DNA of 8,421 nucleotides from Lachnospiraceae bacterium UBA7589 (GCA_002476495.1 DLKL01000035.1:12963-21383); one strand, 5' to 3'. Shown: positions 1 through 7,056, counted from the first letter of the stretch. The notes: generated by a model not told the origin, from the letters alone. Translations and numbers: made by a program.

Positions 1-1859
1 TCATCTCCTGCTTCATCCTTCCTGTCAAACAAAGCCTCAAACTCCGGTCGGTCAATCCTCTCCTTCTCAAGAAGCAGATTGGCGCATCTGTGAAGTACAT
101 CCATATTATCAATTATAATCTGTTTTGCCTTTGCATAGCATTCTTCAATGATTCTTCTTACTTCCTCATCAATCATTGTTGCTATCTTTTCGCCATAGCT
201 TCTTGAATGTCCAAGATCTCTTCCGAGGAATACTTCTTCGCCACTGTCTACCTCATAATTTACAAGGCCCACTTCCTCAGACATACCATATTTTACTACC
301 ATAGCCTGGGCAACCTGAGTTGCCTGCTTTATGTCTTGGGAGGCCCCTGTTGTTATATCGCCGAAAATCAGCTCCTCGGCAATTCTTCCTCCAAAGCTTA
401 CCTGAATATCCTGAAGCATTTTCTCTTTTGTATTAAACACATTATCATTTTCCGGAAGTGGCATGGTATAACCGCCTGCACCTCTTCCATTCGGTATGAT
501 AGATACAAGATGAACAGGTCCAACCTCACTTAAAAGGTGGAAAAGTATCGCATGACCTGATTCATGATATGCAGTGATACGTCTTTCCTTCTCCGGTATG
601 AGACGGCTCTTTTTCTCCCCACCTATTCCTATCTTTACGAAGCTTTTATCCACATCTTCCTTTTTAATATACTTCTGATCCTTCTTAGCTGCACATATAG
701 CAGCCTCATTCATAAGATTTTCCAGATCAGCTCCGGCAAAGCCTGCTGTGGTTCTGGCAATTTCATGCAAATCAACATCATCTGACAACGGCTTATTTCT
801 TACATGAACCTTGAGAATTTCCTCACGTCCCTTTACATCCGGTCTTCCTACCATAACCTTTCTGTCGAATCTGCCCGGACGCAATATGGCCGGGTCAAGA
901 ATATCAACACGGTTGGTAGCTGCCAATACTATAATTCCTTCATTGGTTCCAAATCCATCCATTTCAACCAGCATCTGATTAAGTGTCTGTTCTCTCTCAT
1001 CATGTCCACCGCCTAAGCCCGAACCTCTTTTACGGGCTACAGCATCAATTTCATCTATAAATACTATACAAGGTGCATTTTTCTTTGCATCCTCAAAGAG
1101 GTCCCTTACCCTTGACGCACCTACACCAACAAACATTTCAACAAAATCAGAACCGGAAATGGAGAAAAACGGAACTCCTGCCTCGCCGGCAACAGCCTTT
1201 GCAAGGAGAGTTTTACCCGTACCCGGAGGGCCCTCCAGCAAAACACCCTTTGGTATTCTGGCACCCAGATCGCTGTACTTTTTAGGATTTTTGAGGAAAT
1301 CTACTATCTCTGCCATATCCTCCTTTTCCTCATCAAGTCCCGCAACATCCTTAAATGTATATTTGTGGTCATTTTCACCTGCCATTTTAGCCCGGCTTTT
1401 ACCAAAGTTCATTACCTTGCCACCACCGGCACCTCCACCGCCGCCGGCAACACTTCCCATCATGGTCACAATAAGCACAATAACCATAATTATAATAAGG
1501 ATTATAGGCAGCCATGTCAGAAATGTGTTATTCTTCGGCACATCAAACATGCTCATTTCAACAAGCCCGTCCGAATCCTCATCCACTATAGACTGCACCA
1601 TATTCACATCAGAAACGTAGAATTCCAGAGCTTTTTGCGAATCTCTGTAGGTAATATATACAGAGCCGGTAGGAACCTTTTCATTCTGATATATCTGAAC
1701 CTCATCTATAAGGTTTTCCTTTATATCCCTCCTAAAATCATAAATGGTGTAATTCTCGTCAGTAATAGCATTCTTATTTTGCATCCACAAGAATACACAC
1801 ACTCCTAAAAAGAGTAGCATAAGATATATGCCTAAACCTCTTCTTGCCTTATTTTTCAT
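1..1859 (-). CDS. ftsH: FtsH, ATP-dependent membrane zinc metalloprotease (3' end cut by window)
   Basis: FtsH is a hexameric AAA+ protease of the cytoplasmic membrane that extracts and degrades misfolded membrane proteins and some regulators. The 619 visible residues show TM1 at about 9-26, an external segment of about 90 residues, TM2 at about 116-138, and a glycine-rich linker near 140-150. Then come Walker A GPPGTGKT (210-217), Walker B with D269 and E270, and the second region of homology with R330 and R333. The zinc motif is HESGH (432-436), and the third zinc ligand is probably D509 in TTGASQD. The reading frame is open to base 1, so only the C-terminal tail is missing. The start is supported by AAGGGAG seven bases upstream of the ATG. 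It lies 48 bases after hpt, with no promoter visible in that gap, so it is probably co-transcribed with tilS and hpt. The serine in HESGH, where many homologues have alanine, is not a metal ligand. Family identity is certain. Confidence 0.97.
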   Translation of the reverse strand, partial: MKNKARRGLGIYLMLLFLGVCVFLWMQNKNAITDENYTIYDFRRDIKENLIDEVQIYQNEKVPTGSVYITYRDSQKALEFYVSDVNMVQSIVDEDSDGLVEMSMFDVPKNNTFLTWLPIILIIIMVIVLIVTMMGSVAGGGGGAGGGKVMNFGKSRAKMAGENDHKYTFKDVAGLDEEKEDMAEIVDFLKNPKKYSDLGARIPKGVLLEGPPGTGKTLLAKAVAGEAGVPFFSISGSDFVEMFVGVGASRVRDLFEDAKKNAPCIVFIDEIDAVARKRGSGLGGGHDEREQTLNQMLVEMDGFGTNEGIIVLAATNRVDILDPAILRPGRFDRKVMVGRPDVKGREEILKVHVRNKPLSDDVDLHEIARTTAGFAGADLENLMNEAAICAAKKDQKYIKKEDVDKSFVKIGIGGEKKSRLIPEKERRITAYHESGHAILFHLLSEVGPVHLVSIIPNGRGAGGYTMPLPENDNVFNTKEKMLQDIQVSFGGRIAEELIFGDITTGASQDIKQATQVAQAMVVKYGMSEEVGLVNYEVDSGEEVFLGRDLGHSRSYGEKIATMIDEEVRRIIEECYAKAKQIIIDNMDVLHRCANLLLEKERIDRPEFEALFDRKDEAGD

Positions 1860-1907
1860 TTAAGTGCTCCCTTCATGTTATTTTTCTTATCCTTCGCAAT
1901 ATGATAA

Positions 1908-2429
1908 TTATTCTTCTATGACTCCTATATAGGGCAGATTTCTGTATTTCTGGGCGCAGTCAAGACCATAACCCACCACGAATCTGTCAGGTATTACAAA
2001 GCCTGTCATATCCGGTTCAAAATCTACAATTCTTCTGTCCGGCTTATCAAGCAGGGTTACTACCTTAAAGCTTGCCGGCTTCCTCTCCTTTAAAATCTTA
2101 ACCAGATAGGAAAGAGTTCTTCCTGAATCCATTATATCTTCAACAAGAATAACTTCTTTGCCCTCTATACTTTCATCAAGATCCTTTATCAGCTTTACAA
2201 CTCCCGAAGATTTTGTTCCGTTACCATAGCTGCTTACTGACATAAAATCCAGTGTTACAGGAATTGTCATTTTCTTTGCCAGCTCGCACATAAAGAATAC
2301 ACTTCCCTTAAGCACGCCTATAATATGAACTGTCTTCCCTGCATATTCCCTGCTCAGGGTATCTGCAATCTGAGCTATCCTTTTTTCTACATCCTCTTCA
2401 CTTATAAGTACTCCTATTTTTTCAGCCAT
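1908..2429 (-). CDS. hpt: Hypoxanthine(-guanine) phosphoribosyltransferase
   Basis: This purine-salvage enzyme joins hypoxanthine or guanine to PRPP to give IMP or GMP in the cytoplasm. The 173-residue length is usual for bacterial members. The LKGS loop at 40-43 corresponds to the pyrophosphate-binding loop. The PRPP signature VEDIMDSGRTL spans 96-106, with the acidic pair E97/D98 for the ribose and D101 as the likely general base. The purine-binding segment IPDRFVVGYGLD ends at D157, which corresponds to a magnesium-binding aspartate in the family. Its ATG lies inside the end of tilS, sharing the eight bases ATGGCTGA, and AAGGAG sits six bases upstream. This suggests translational coupling. 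In B. subtilis the same tilS-hprT-ftsH order occurs, and in some Firmicutes tilS and hpt are fused. Here they are separate. Preference for hypoxanthine over guanine cannot be read from the sequence. Confidence 0.96.
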   Translation of the reverse strand: MAEKIGVLISEEDVEKRIAQIADTLSREYAGKTVHIIGVLKGSVFFMCELAKKMTIPVTLDFMSVSSYGNGTKSSGVVKLIKDLDESIEGKEVILVEDIMDSGRTLSYLVKILKERKPASFKVVTLLDKPDRRIVDFEPDMTGFVIPDRFVVGYGLDCAQKYRNLPYIGVIEE

Positions 2430-3825
2430 TTTCTTCTCCTTGTCCTGTGTAATTCATACATAATATTTTTGATGTGTTCCGATCAATTTTACAAGATTCA
2501 CCATATCTTAAGCCGATTGCCCATATAATCTGACTACCCGCTGCTATTACAGGCCAGCTTTTTCTTTTTTCCCGGTCAACCTTATTATCAATGAAAACTC
2601 TTGTAAGCTTTTTTGTATTTCCCGCATTATCAATTATCACAAAATCTCCATCCCGGGGTGTTCTTATAAAAAGTTTACCCTTTATTTTATCATAATCTGC
2701 CATTTTAGTATAGATTTTTTTGGAAATATCTTCCATTTGCTTTTTAGGGAAAAGAGATATATTAAGATTACCCCAACCCGGTATTTTATATACCCCTTCC
2801 CGGTCAATTTCCATACAATATTCACTCTTTTCCGTTTCTCTGTCAGTCATTACAAGGCTGTCATAATTTTTCCGTACTCTTATTCCATATGGAAGCTCCA
2901 CGCATTTCCCGGTGTTTCCTTCCAAAAGCCCCATAATCCCCCTGATATGAGTGTCTCCTATGTCTTTCATTTTCCCGGTCTTTTGAATCAATGCCTCATA
3001 CAATACCTGTTTTTGGATAATTCTGTCCAGCTGTAAGAGTAAAGGGATATTAATCCTCAACTCATCCTCTTTTCTTCGGACTACTTTGTTAAAATGCTCC
3101 ATAGCAGTCTTTCTTATGAATTTGTAGCCTTCCCCAACCTCATATCCGGTCTGGCAAATGTGATTAAGAGCCCCTGAATTTACTTTTTCAAGCTCGGGAA
3201 GGATTATATGTCTTATTTTATTTCTGTCATAGTCAATACCAAGGTTAGTTGAATCGGTAATATAGCTCTGACCGTTTTTTTCAAGATATTTTTCTATCTC
3301 TGCCCTGGTCACATCTAAAAGTGGTCTTATAATATTATTCCGTTTTGGGGTTATACCTGCAATTCCCTTTAAACCGCTTCCCCTTGCCATATTGAATAAA
3401 ATCGTTTCGGCCATATCATTTTTGTTATGTGCCACTGCAATTTTGTTACAACCGTACTTTTTTAAAGCCTGGGAAAAACATTCATACCTGGCTTTTCTCC
3501 CTGCCTCTTCAACAGAAATTCTTTCATCCTCACTTATTTTTTTTACGTCAATTCTATATGAAACAAACTCCATGTTTAAAGTCCTGCAAAATTCTTTTGC
3601 AAATTTCTCATCCCTGTCAGCCTCTTCGCCTCTAAGCATATGATTAATATGAACTCCGTACAGTGATTTGTCATCCAGCCCAAGCCGTTTTCTCAGTTCA
3701 AAAAGAACTAAAAACAAACAGACAGAATCAGCACCGCCTGACAGTCCCACGACTAACCTGTCTCCCGGCGATATAAGATTGTTATTATGTATATACTCAT
3801 ATACCTTTTCAATAAATAAATCCAT
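2422..3825 (-). CDS. tilS: tRNA(Ile)-lysidine synthase TilS
   Basis: TilS attaches lysine to C34 of the tRNA-Ile2 precursor using ATP, changing its decoding from AUG to AUA and its charging from methionine to isoleucine. It is normally essential. The 467-residue protein has the PP-loop SGGADS at 29-34 after a short N-terminal helix. The family block AHNKNDMAET lies at 132-141, followed by RGSGLKG (148-154) and the RNKIRH motif (201-206). The C-terminal TilS domain is recognisable from about 388 (RTPRDGDF) to 455. The length is close to that of the B. subtilis enzyme as I recall it. The start follows a purine-rich GGGGGAAGG stretch. It lies 68 bases after spoIIE and overlaps hpt by eight bases. 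Because it is needed in growing cells while the gene upstream is a sporulation gene, it probably has its own promoter in that gap. Confidence 0.96.
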   Translation of the reverse strand: MDLFIEKVYEYIHNNNLISPGDRLVVGLSGGADSVCLFLVLFELRKRLGLDDKSLYGVHINHMLRGEEADRDEKFAKEFCRTLNMEFVSYRIDVKKISEDERISVEEAGRKARYECFSQALKKYGCNKIAVAHNKNDMAETILFNMARGSGLKGIAGITPKRNNIIRPLLDVTRAEIEKYLEKNGQSYITDSTNLGIDYDRNKIRHIILPELEKVNSGALNHICQTGYEVGEGYKFIRKTAMEHFNKVVRRKEDELRINIPLLLQLDRIIQKQVLYEALIQKTGKMKDIGDTHIRGIMGLLEGNTGKCVELPYGIRVRKNYDSLVMTDRETEKSEYCMEIDREGVYKIPGWGNLNISLFPKKQMEDISKKIYTKMADYDKIKGKLFIRTPRDGDFVIIDNAGNTKKLTRVFIDNKVDREKRKSWPVIAAGSQIIWAIGLRYGESCKIDRNTSKILCMNYTGQGEENG

Positions 3826-3845
3826 AACCTTCCCCCGGAAAGCAA

Positions 3846-3873
3846 TTTATATCTATGAATAATATCACAACAA
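3846..3873 (-). promoter_or_regulatory. Candidate sigma-A promoter for tilS-hpt-ftsH
   Basis: On the minus strand TTGTTG (3873-3868) and TATAAA (3851-3846) are separated by 16 bases, in the 68-base gap between spoIIE and tilS. The -10 matches five of six consensus bases and the -35 only four. The predicted start of transcription would give a leader of about 15 bases. The argument is partly contextual: three housekeeping genes follow a sporulation gene and no terminator is visible after spoIIE. Readthrough from spoIIE or a promoter inside spoIIE remains possible. Confidence 0.35.
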
Positions 3874-3893
3874 AAAATTAATGTACAGAGACA

Positions 3894-5891
3894 TCACAAA
3901 GATTTAACAACTTTGCATACTATAATTGTAGCATCATCTCTCAGCCGGTTTCCTGCCAGTGCTTTTATTCTGTCTATAATATCTCCTGCTATATCCCAAG
4001 GATCATCCATAGGTATATCCATTATTATATCCCTCATACAATCCTCCTTGTTTTCAAACACTATGCTTTCAAGAACTCCATCACTTACCATTATGATCAC
4101 ATCTCCCGGGAAAAATTTTTTAGAACACTTTTCACAAACTGCACCGTCAACAACCCCAACAGGAAGAGATGTGGATTTTACCATTTCAAACCAATTTTCT
4201 CTTCTTATGAATGTTGTAGCAGCTCCCTGCTTATATATTCTTCCATACCCTGTATGTAAATCCAGTACCAGCATATCCAATGTAGAAAAAGTTTCTCCCT
4301 TATTTCTGTCTGCCAGATAAGAATTTACCAGTCGTATGGACATTTCCTTGTCAAAGCCTGCCTGAAACAATTCTTCAAGGGAGTCAATAAGGGCATTACT
4401 ATCTCGGCTTGCTCTTTCTCCGTTTCCCATTCCATCGGCAATTATAACAAGGTGCTGTCCTTCAATTATATCACCTGCATAAAAATTATCTCCACACACA
4501 GAATTATCAAAGCAGCTTATTCTTCTTACAGCTGTGATACATTGAAACGAAGGTTTTTCATAATACCCGAATATTTCATATTCATGACTGATAATGCTCC
4601 TGCTTTCCTCCTTAGGCTGAAGCTTAACCCGCATATTCTTCTCCAATATATCCTTTACTACATTATTGTGAACAAGTCTCCCTCTCCTCATCCTGGCAGT
4701 AAGATACACTTCATATCTGTCATCCTTATTTTTTACCATAATAAGGTTTTTGACCTGGATATCCCTAAGAGACATATCTTCAATTATATTTGCCTCTATG
4801 GTTTTTCTCAGAGGCACTCTGTTGTCCAGCTGATTGGCAAAATCCTCAATAATTTCGCCTACATCTCCAAAGCCAATGCCTGAGGGTGAATCACTTACAA
4901 GCGTATAGTCAATTCTTTTAAACGCTTTTGCCAAAGCATTTACCCTGCCTATAACAAGTCTTCCCCATTCCGGGGAATTTTCTGACAGCTCGCCTTTTTT
5001 TATGAGATCATCTGTTCTTAACATATATTTTAAAGGCAGCAGTAAAAATAATAAAAGTGCAGATGCAAGTCCTTTTATGCTGATTTCATTTATCAGCGAA
5101 CCATAAAAGAACTTTCCCATCAGGCTGTAAACACCGCCAAACAATGTAGCATAGATCAATCTGTTACCATGAAGTGTGGAAAAAGCCGCATAGGAAAGAA
5201 ATGTTGTAAGAAGCCAGCCTGTAAGGTACACGTTATCCCCTGTTTTTGCTGCTGTAATACCTCCGCATATAACAGTCCAGGTCATTCCTACTCCAAATCC
5301 AAATTTGTATGTAGCAACAAGAATACTAAAGAGTGCAAAAGCCTGCCCAACAGCAAATATATTGATCGCCGTCTGGGGCATACCATATAAGGCAGACGAT
5401 GCAATAGCAATTACACTTACCGCTGCCTGGCTGTCAGTCCCGATTTTTACATAATCTGTTTTTATGATATATAATCCCCAATGATATATAACCGTTGCAG
5501 AAAAAACTAAAACTCCCTCAAGAAGCACCTGCTCTATCGTCAAAAGATTGTCCACAAAATAATATACCGACAAATTAATAAAACTCACTACCGTTCCCGC
5601 AACAAAGGACATCAGCATAACCTTGCCTTTACTTTGTACCACTGTTCTCAGGTTAAAAAGTATTATCAGCCCCAAAATTATTACAGCATATCGTATTGTA
5701 TGTATAATTGAAAAGTGTAAAGCAACACCCAGTACTACACCGATTCCCGCAAAAATGTAATTTCCTCCCACCAGACATACACTATTTACAAATGCAATTC
5801 CCAGAGGATTGATTCCAAGAAGAGACACACTACCAATAAAAAAACCTGTCAGGCCCAGCCAAATTCCCCTTGATAATTTCTCTATACCCAT
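3894..5891 (-). CDS. spoIIE: SpoIIE, stage II sporulation serine phosphatase, compact form
   Basis: SpoIIE is a membrane PP2C-type phosphatase at the asymmetric septum. It dephosphorylates the anti-anti-sigma factor SpoIIAA, which frees sigma-F in the forespore, and in B. subtilis it also binds FtsZ. The 665 residues hold about ten hydrophobic segments in the first 290, then a soluble linker (about 291-447), then the phosphatase domain (448-665). The metal aspartates are clear: GDN (D468), ADGMGNG (D486), SDG (D604) and RDDAT (D652/D653). Their spacing matches, as I recall it, B. subtilis D610, D628, D746 and D795. That protein is 827 residues, so this one is shorter at the N-terminus, in the central regulatory region and after the last aspartate. 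No frameshift is evident. GGAGG lies seven bases before the ATG. It has its own promoter behind the divIC terminator. Confidence 0.96.
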   Translation of the reverse strand: MGIEKLSRGIWLGLTGFFIGSVSLLGINPLGIAFVNSVCLVGGNYIFAGIGVVLGVALHFSIIHTIRYAVIILGLIILFNLRTVVQSKGKVMLMSFVAGTVVSFINLSVYYFVDNLLTIEQVLLEGVLVFSATVIYHWGLYIIKTDYVKIGTDSQAAVSVIAIASSALYGMPQTAINIFAVGQAFALFSILVATYKFGFGVGMTWTVICGGITAAKTGDNVYLTGWLLTTFLSYAAFSTLHGNRLIYATLFGGVYSLMGKFFYGSLINEISIKGLASALLLFLLLPLKYMLRTDDLIKKGELSENSPEWGRLVIGRVNALAKAFKRIDYTLVSDSPSGIGFGDVGEIIEDFANQLDNRVPLRKTIEANIIEDMSLRDIQVKNLIMVKNKDDRYEVYLTARMRRGRLVHNNVVKDILEKNMRVKLQPKEESRSIISHEYEIFGYYEKPSFQCITAVRRISCFDNSVCGDNFYAGDIIEGQHLVIIADGMGNGERASRDSNALIDSLEELFQAGFDKEMSIRLVNSYLADRNKGETFSTLDMLVLDLHTGYGRIYKQGAATTFIRRENWFEMVKSTSLPVGVVDGAVCEKCSKKFFPGDVIIMVSDGVLESIVFENKEDCMRDIIMDIPMDDPWDIAGDIIDRIKALAGNRLRDDATIIVCKVVKSL

Positions 5892-5898
5892 AATCCTA

Positions 5899-5903
5899 CC
5901 TCC
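5899..5903 (-). promoter_or_regulatory. Ribosome binding site of spoIIE
   Basis: GGAGG on the minus strand, seven bases upstream of the ATG at 5891, fixes the start codon. This matters because the N-terminus is short compared with B. subtilis SpoIIE. Confidence 0.85.
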
Positions 5904-5923
5904 ATTTTATTATATGTCATAGG

Positions 5924-5956
5924 ATTATAAGGCTGTATTTTATTATCGGCTGTCAA
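5924..5956 (-). promoter_or_regulatory. spoIIE promoter: consensus sigma-A hexamers with a 21-base spacer
   Basis: On the minus strand a perfect TTGACA (5956-5951) and a perfect TATAAT (5929-5924) are separated by exactly 21 bases, four more than the optimum. Transcription would start near 5917, about 25 bases before the ATG. In B. subtilis, spoIIE and spoIIG are read by sigma-A RNA polymerase from promoters with similarly long spacers (21 and 22 bases) that work only when phosphorylated Spo0A is bound. The matching architecture upstream of the same gene is strong evidence for the same control. Confidence 0.8.
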
Positions 5957-5957
5957 A
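5951..5957 (+). promoter_or_regulatory. Candidate Spo0A box overlapping the spoIIE -35
   Basis: TGTCAAA on the plus strand matches the 0A box consensus TGTCGAA at six of seven positions, and it coincides with the -35 hexamer read on the other strand. Overlap of a Spo0A site with the -35 is the arrangement described for Spo0A-activated sigma-A promoters. Part of the match is forced by the consensus -35 itself, so alone it would be weak. Confidence 0.45.
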
Positions 5958-5982
5958 TCAAGGGAATAAAATAATTATATTT

Positions 5983-5989
5983 TTTGACA
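5983..5989 (-). promoter_or_regulatory. Candidate upstream Spo0A box of spoIIE
   Basis: TGTCAAA on the minus strand, six of seven matches to TGTCGAA, begins two bases after the T-tract of the divIC terminator and lies 26 bases upstream of the -35. It faces the box overlapping the -35 as an inverted pair. An upstream Spo0A site is expected at this type of promoter. Confidence 0.45.
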
Positions 5990-5990
5990 T

Positions 5991-6022
5991 AAAAAGAGAC
6001 CAGCCTAAGACTGGTCTCTTTT
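5991..6022 (-). terminator. Rho-independent terminator after divIC
   Basis: On the minus strand a perfect 12-base-pair stem (AAAAGAGACCAG with CTGGTCTCTTTT) encloses a seven-base loop and runs into a TTTTT tract. The hairpin begins seven bases past the divIC stop codon. It separates divIC from the sporulation-controlled spoIIE. Because of symmetry at the base of the stem it also has A and T runs on the other strand, but no gene there needs it. Confidence 0.92.
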
Positions 6023-6028
6023 ACTAAT

Positions 6029-6340
6029 CTATTCCGCAGGTCTTATTACAATCTCATCCGGATAAACAAGTCCCAGTTTATCCTTTGCCACATCTTCAAT
6101 GTATTGATTGGTTTTCATATACTGTTCCCTTGCAATCAAAGCTTCCCTTTCAAGATTCGCTTCCTCAATCTGACTTTCTATGGACTGCTTTGTGATATCC
6201 AATTCCCTGCTCTTTGATTTAAGTGCGGAAACCCGTATCGCAGCAACAACACATATAGCAACTACTGCCGCCATAATAAGCACACTTGCGAATTTTGATT
6301 GCTTTCTGGTAGATTTTCTTGTTTCAATATATCTTGCCAT
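6029..6340 (-). CDS. divIC: DivIC/FtsB-family septum formation protein
   Basis: This is a small bitopic division protein that, with DivIB and FtsL, links the early Z-ring to septal wall synthesis. The 103 residues show a basic cytoplasmic N-terminus (R3, R8, K9, R12, K13, K16), one membrane helix at about 17-35, a heptad-like coiled coil at about 40-72, and the conserved end of the family, with IEDVAKDKLGLVYPDE at 81-96. The length and layout match DivIC. The position between yabQ and spoIIE is the B. subtilis arrangement, except that yabR is missing. It is preceded by its own sigma-A-like promoter and followed by a strong terminator, so it can be transcribed alone. FtsL-type proteins share the topology, but the C-terminal motif favours DivIC/FtsB. 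Confidence 0.92.
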   Translation of the reverse strand: MARYIETRKSTRKQSKFASVLIMAAVVAICVVAAIRVSALKSKSRELDITKQSIESQIEEANLEREALIAREQYMKTNQYIEDVAKDKLGLVYPDEIVIRPAE

Positions 6341-6367
6341 ACTAATACCTACTTTAACACATTAATG

Positions 6368-6415
6368 GTTACAAAATCTTACTACAGTTGACATAATTTT
6401 AATCCTTTTTGTAAC
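6368..6415 (-). repeat. Inverted repeat around the divIC promoter
   Basis: GTTACAAAA (minus strand, 6415-6407) recurs inverted as TTTTGTAAC (6376-6368). It is a perfect nine-base match with 30 bases between the arms. An AATG lies next to both arms, with one base of offset. The left arm lies in the promoter spacer and the right arm in the predicted leader, so the pair flanks the -10. It could be a two-site operator or a chance repeat in AT-rich DNA. Confidence 0.45.
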
Positions 6416-6424
6416 ATTTTTCAA
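6396..6424 (-). promoter_or_regulatory. Candidate sigma-A promoter for divIC
   Basis: TTGAAA (6424-6419) and TAAAAT (6401-6396) on the minus strand are separated by the optimal 17 bases. Each hexamer has one mismatch to consensus. The predicted leader is about 48 bases. It lies in the 88-base gap between yabQ and divIC and would let a vegetative division gene be expressed independently of the sporulation pair upstream. Confidence 0.6.
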
Positions 6425-6428
6425 CATA

Positions 6429-6758
6429 TTATTTATCTTTTTTTTGATGTTTTTTGGTAAAACTCAAAATATGGTATAATAATTTGTCAATAACCCAACC
6501 TATTGTGTTTCTATAGATTATAAAGCCTGCAAGAATCCCCGCAAATATGTATATTCTAAGCTCTCCACTGTTATAAAGATGTATTCCGTCAATTACAACA
6601 AAAGCCCATACCAGCCAAAATATAACATCCTCTAAACCGATAAAAAAATTGTTATGCCTGATAAATCTTCTTATAAGTCTGAATCCATCATAGGAAAAAC
6701 CCATTAATGCGCCATAAATCATGCAGATGTAAAGCATTACCACTTGTATGTCTATCAT
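6429..6758 (-). CDS. yabQ: YabQ, sporulation membrane protein for spore cortex formation
   Basis: YabQ is a membrane protein made in the mother cell. In B. subtilis it is needed for spore cortex formation. The 109 residues have hydrophobic helices at about 4-21, 40-60 and 67-85. The characteristic block FSYDGFRLIRRF (21-32) is followed by LEDVIFWL near 42-49. The C-terminus is basic (TKKHQKKDK). Its ATG directly follows the TAG of yabP with no base between, and AGGAGA lies about 12 bases upstream, so the two are probably translated together. The protein is short compared with the B. subtilis member (about 210 residues as I recall). The last codons contain a run of eight A, and slippage there would open a longer frame. 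Family assignment rests on motif and context. The biochemical role is unknown. Confidence 0.88.
   Translation of the reverse strand: MIDIQVVMLYICMIYGALMGFSYDGFRLIRRFIRHNNFFIGLEDVIFWLVWAFVVIDGIHLYNSGELRIYIFAGILAGFIIYRNTIGWVIDKLLYHILSFTKKHQKKDK
6438..6445 (-). other. A8 homopolymer near the end of yabQ
   Basis: Eight consecutive A on the minus strand cover the end of a Gln codon, two Lys codons and the base before GAT, three codons from the stop. Loss of one A opens the frame through the intergenic gap to a TAA at about 6362, adding a lysine- and arginine-containing tail of about 25 residues. Gain of one A ends the protein almost at once. This is a possible slippage site or sequencing-error site. 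Confidence 0.5.
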
Positions 6759-7043
6759 CTATCTGAACATTCTCCTGAAAATTCCGGAGGCTGATTTCTT
6801 TATAGTCTTTTCTTCTGTGTATACAAAACTGTCTATTCTGCCCTCAAACAGAAGCTCCCCCTTCTCTACGTTCAGACTGATAACATGCAATCCCTCACCA
6901 CATATTGTCAACCTGCCCTGTTCAGTAGAAAGCTTTACCTCCTCTGGCGCAAAGGCAATCACATCTTTTATTCCATCAAGAGTTCCCCGGTTTCTGTTAT
7001 ATATATGGAGCTGATGATTTCCTGTGAAGCTAGAATTATCCAT
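6759..7043 (-). CDS. yabP: YabP, sporulation protein (YabP/YqfC family)
   Basis: YabP is a small soluble sporulation protein of the YabP/YqfC family, made in the mother cell. Its molecular function is not established. The 94 residues show the family pattern: histidine 10 and an NR pair at 17-18 near the start, GIKDV at 24-28, F31, the threonine-glycine turn at T40-G43, GEGLHV at 49-54, L58-E60, and the EGRIDSFVY block at 67-75. It is a predicted beta-rich fold. I chose the ATG at 7043 because AGGAAGG lies six bases upstream and similarity to the family starts just after it. The longer frame from 7094 adds 17 residues unlike the family. Its stop abuts the yabQ start. A sigma-E-like promoter lies immediately upstream, separating the pair from rqcP. 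Confidence 0.9.
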   Translation of the reverse strand: MDNSSFTGNHQLHIYNRNRGTLDGIKDVIAFAPEEVKLSTEQGRLTICGEGLHVISLNVEKGELLFEGRIDSFVYTEEKTIKKSASGIFRRMFR

Positions 7044-7046
7044 ATT

Positions 7047-7056
7047 CCACCTTCCT
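7047..7056 (-). promoter_or_regulatory. Ribosome binding site deciding the yabP start
   Basis: AGGAAGGTGG on the minus strand lies just before the ATG at 7043. The upstream in-frame start at 7094 lies ahead of the predicted sigma-E transcription start, so it could not be used from that promoter. Confidence 0.7.

Noticed and set aside
432..566. HESGH in FtsH as a degenerate zinc site
   Set aside because: The HExxH pattern, glutamate and both histidines are intact. The serine is at a variable position, and the third ligand aspartate is present, so the protease should be active.
1159..1620. Open frame of 153 codons on the plus strand opposite ftsH
   Set aside because: It is antisense to the conserved ATPase and membrane regions of ftsH, has low-complexity composition (runs of S, I and P), and has no convincing ribosome binding site or family resemblance.
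1860..1907. Search for a separate ftsH promoter in the hpt-ftsH gap
   Set aside because: No pair of hexamers at acceptable spacing is visible in the 48 bases. Readthrough from hpt or a promoter within hpt is more likely.
3913..4883. Plus-strand open frames opposite spoIIE
   Set aside because: They mirror the phosphatase and linker codons of SpoIIE, whose catalytic motifs are unmistakable. Nothing suggests real translation.
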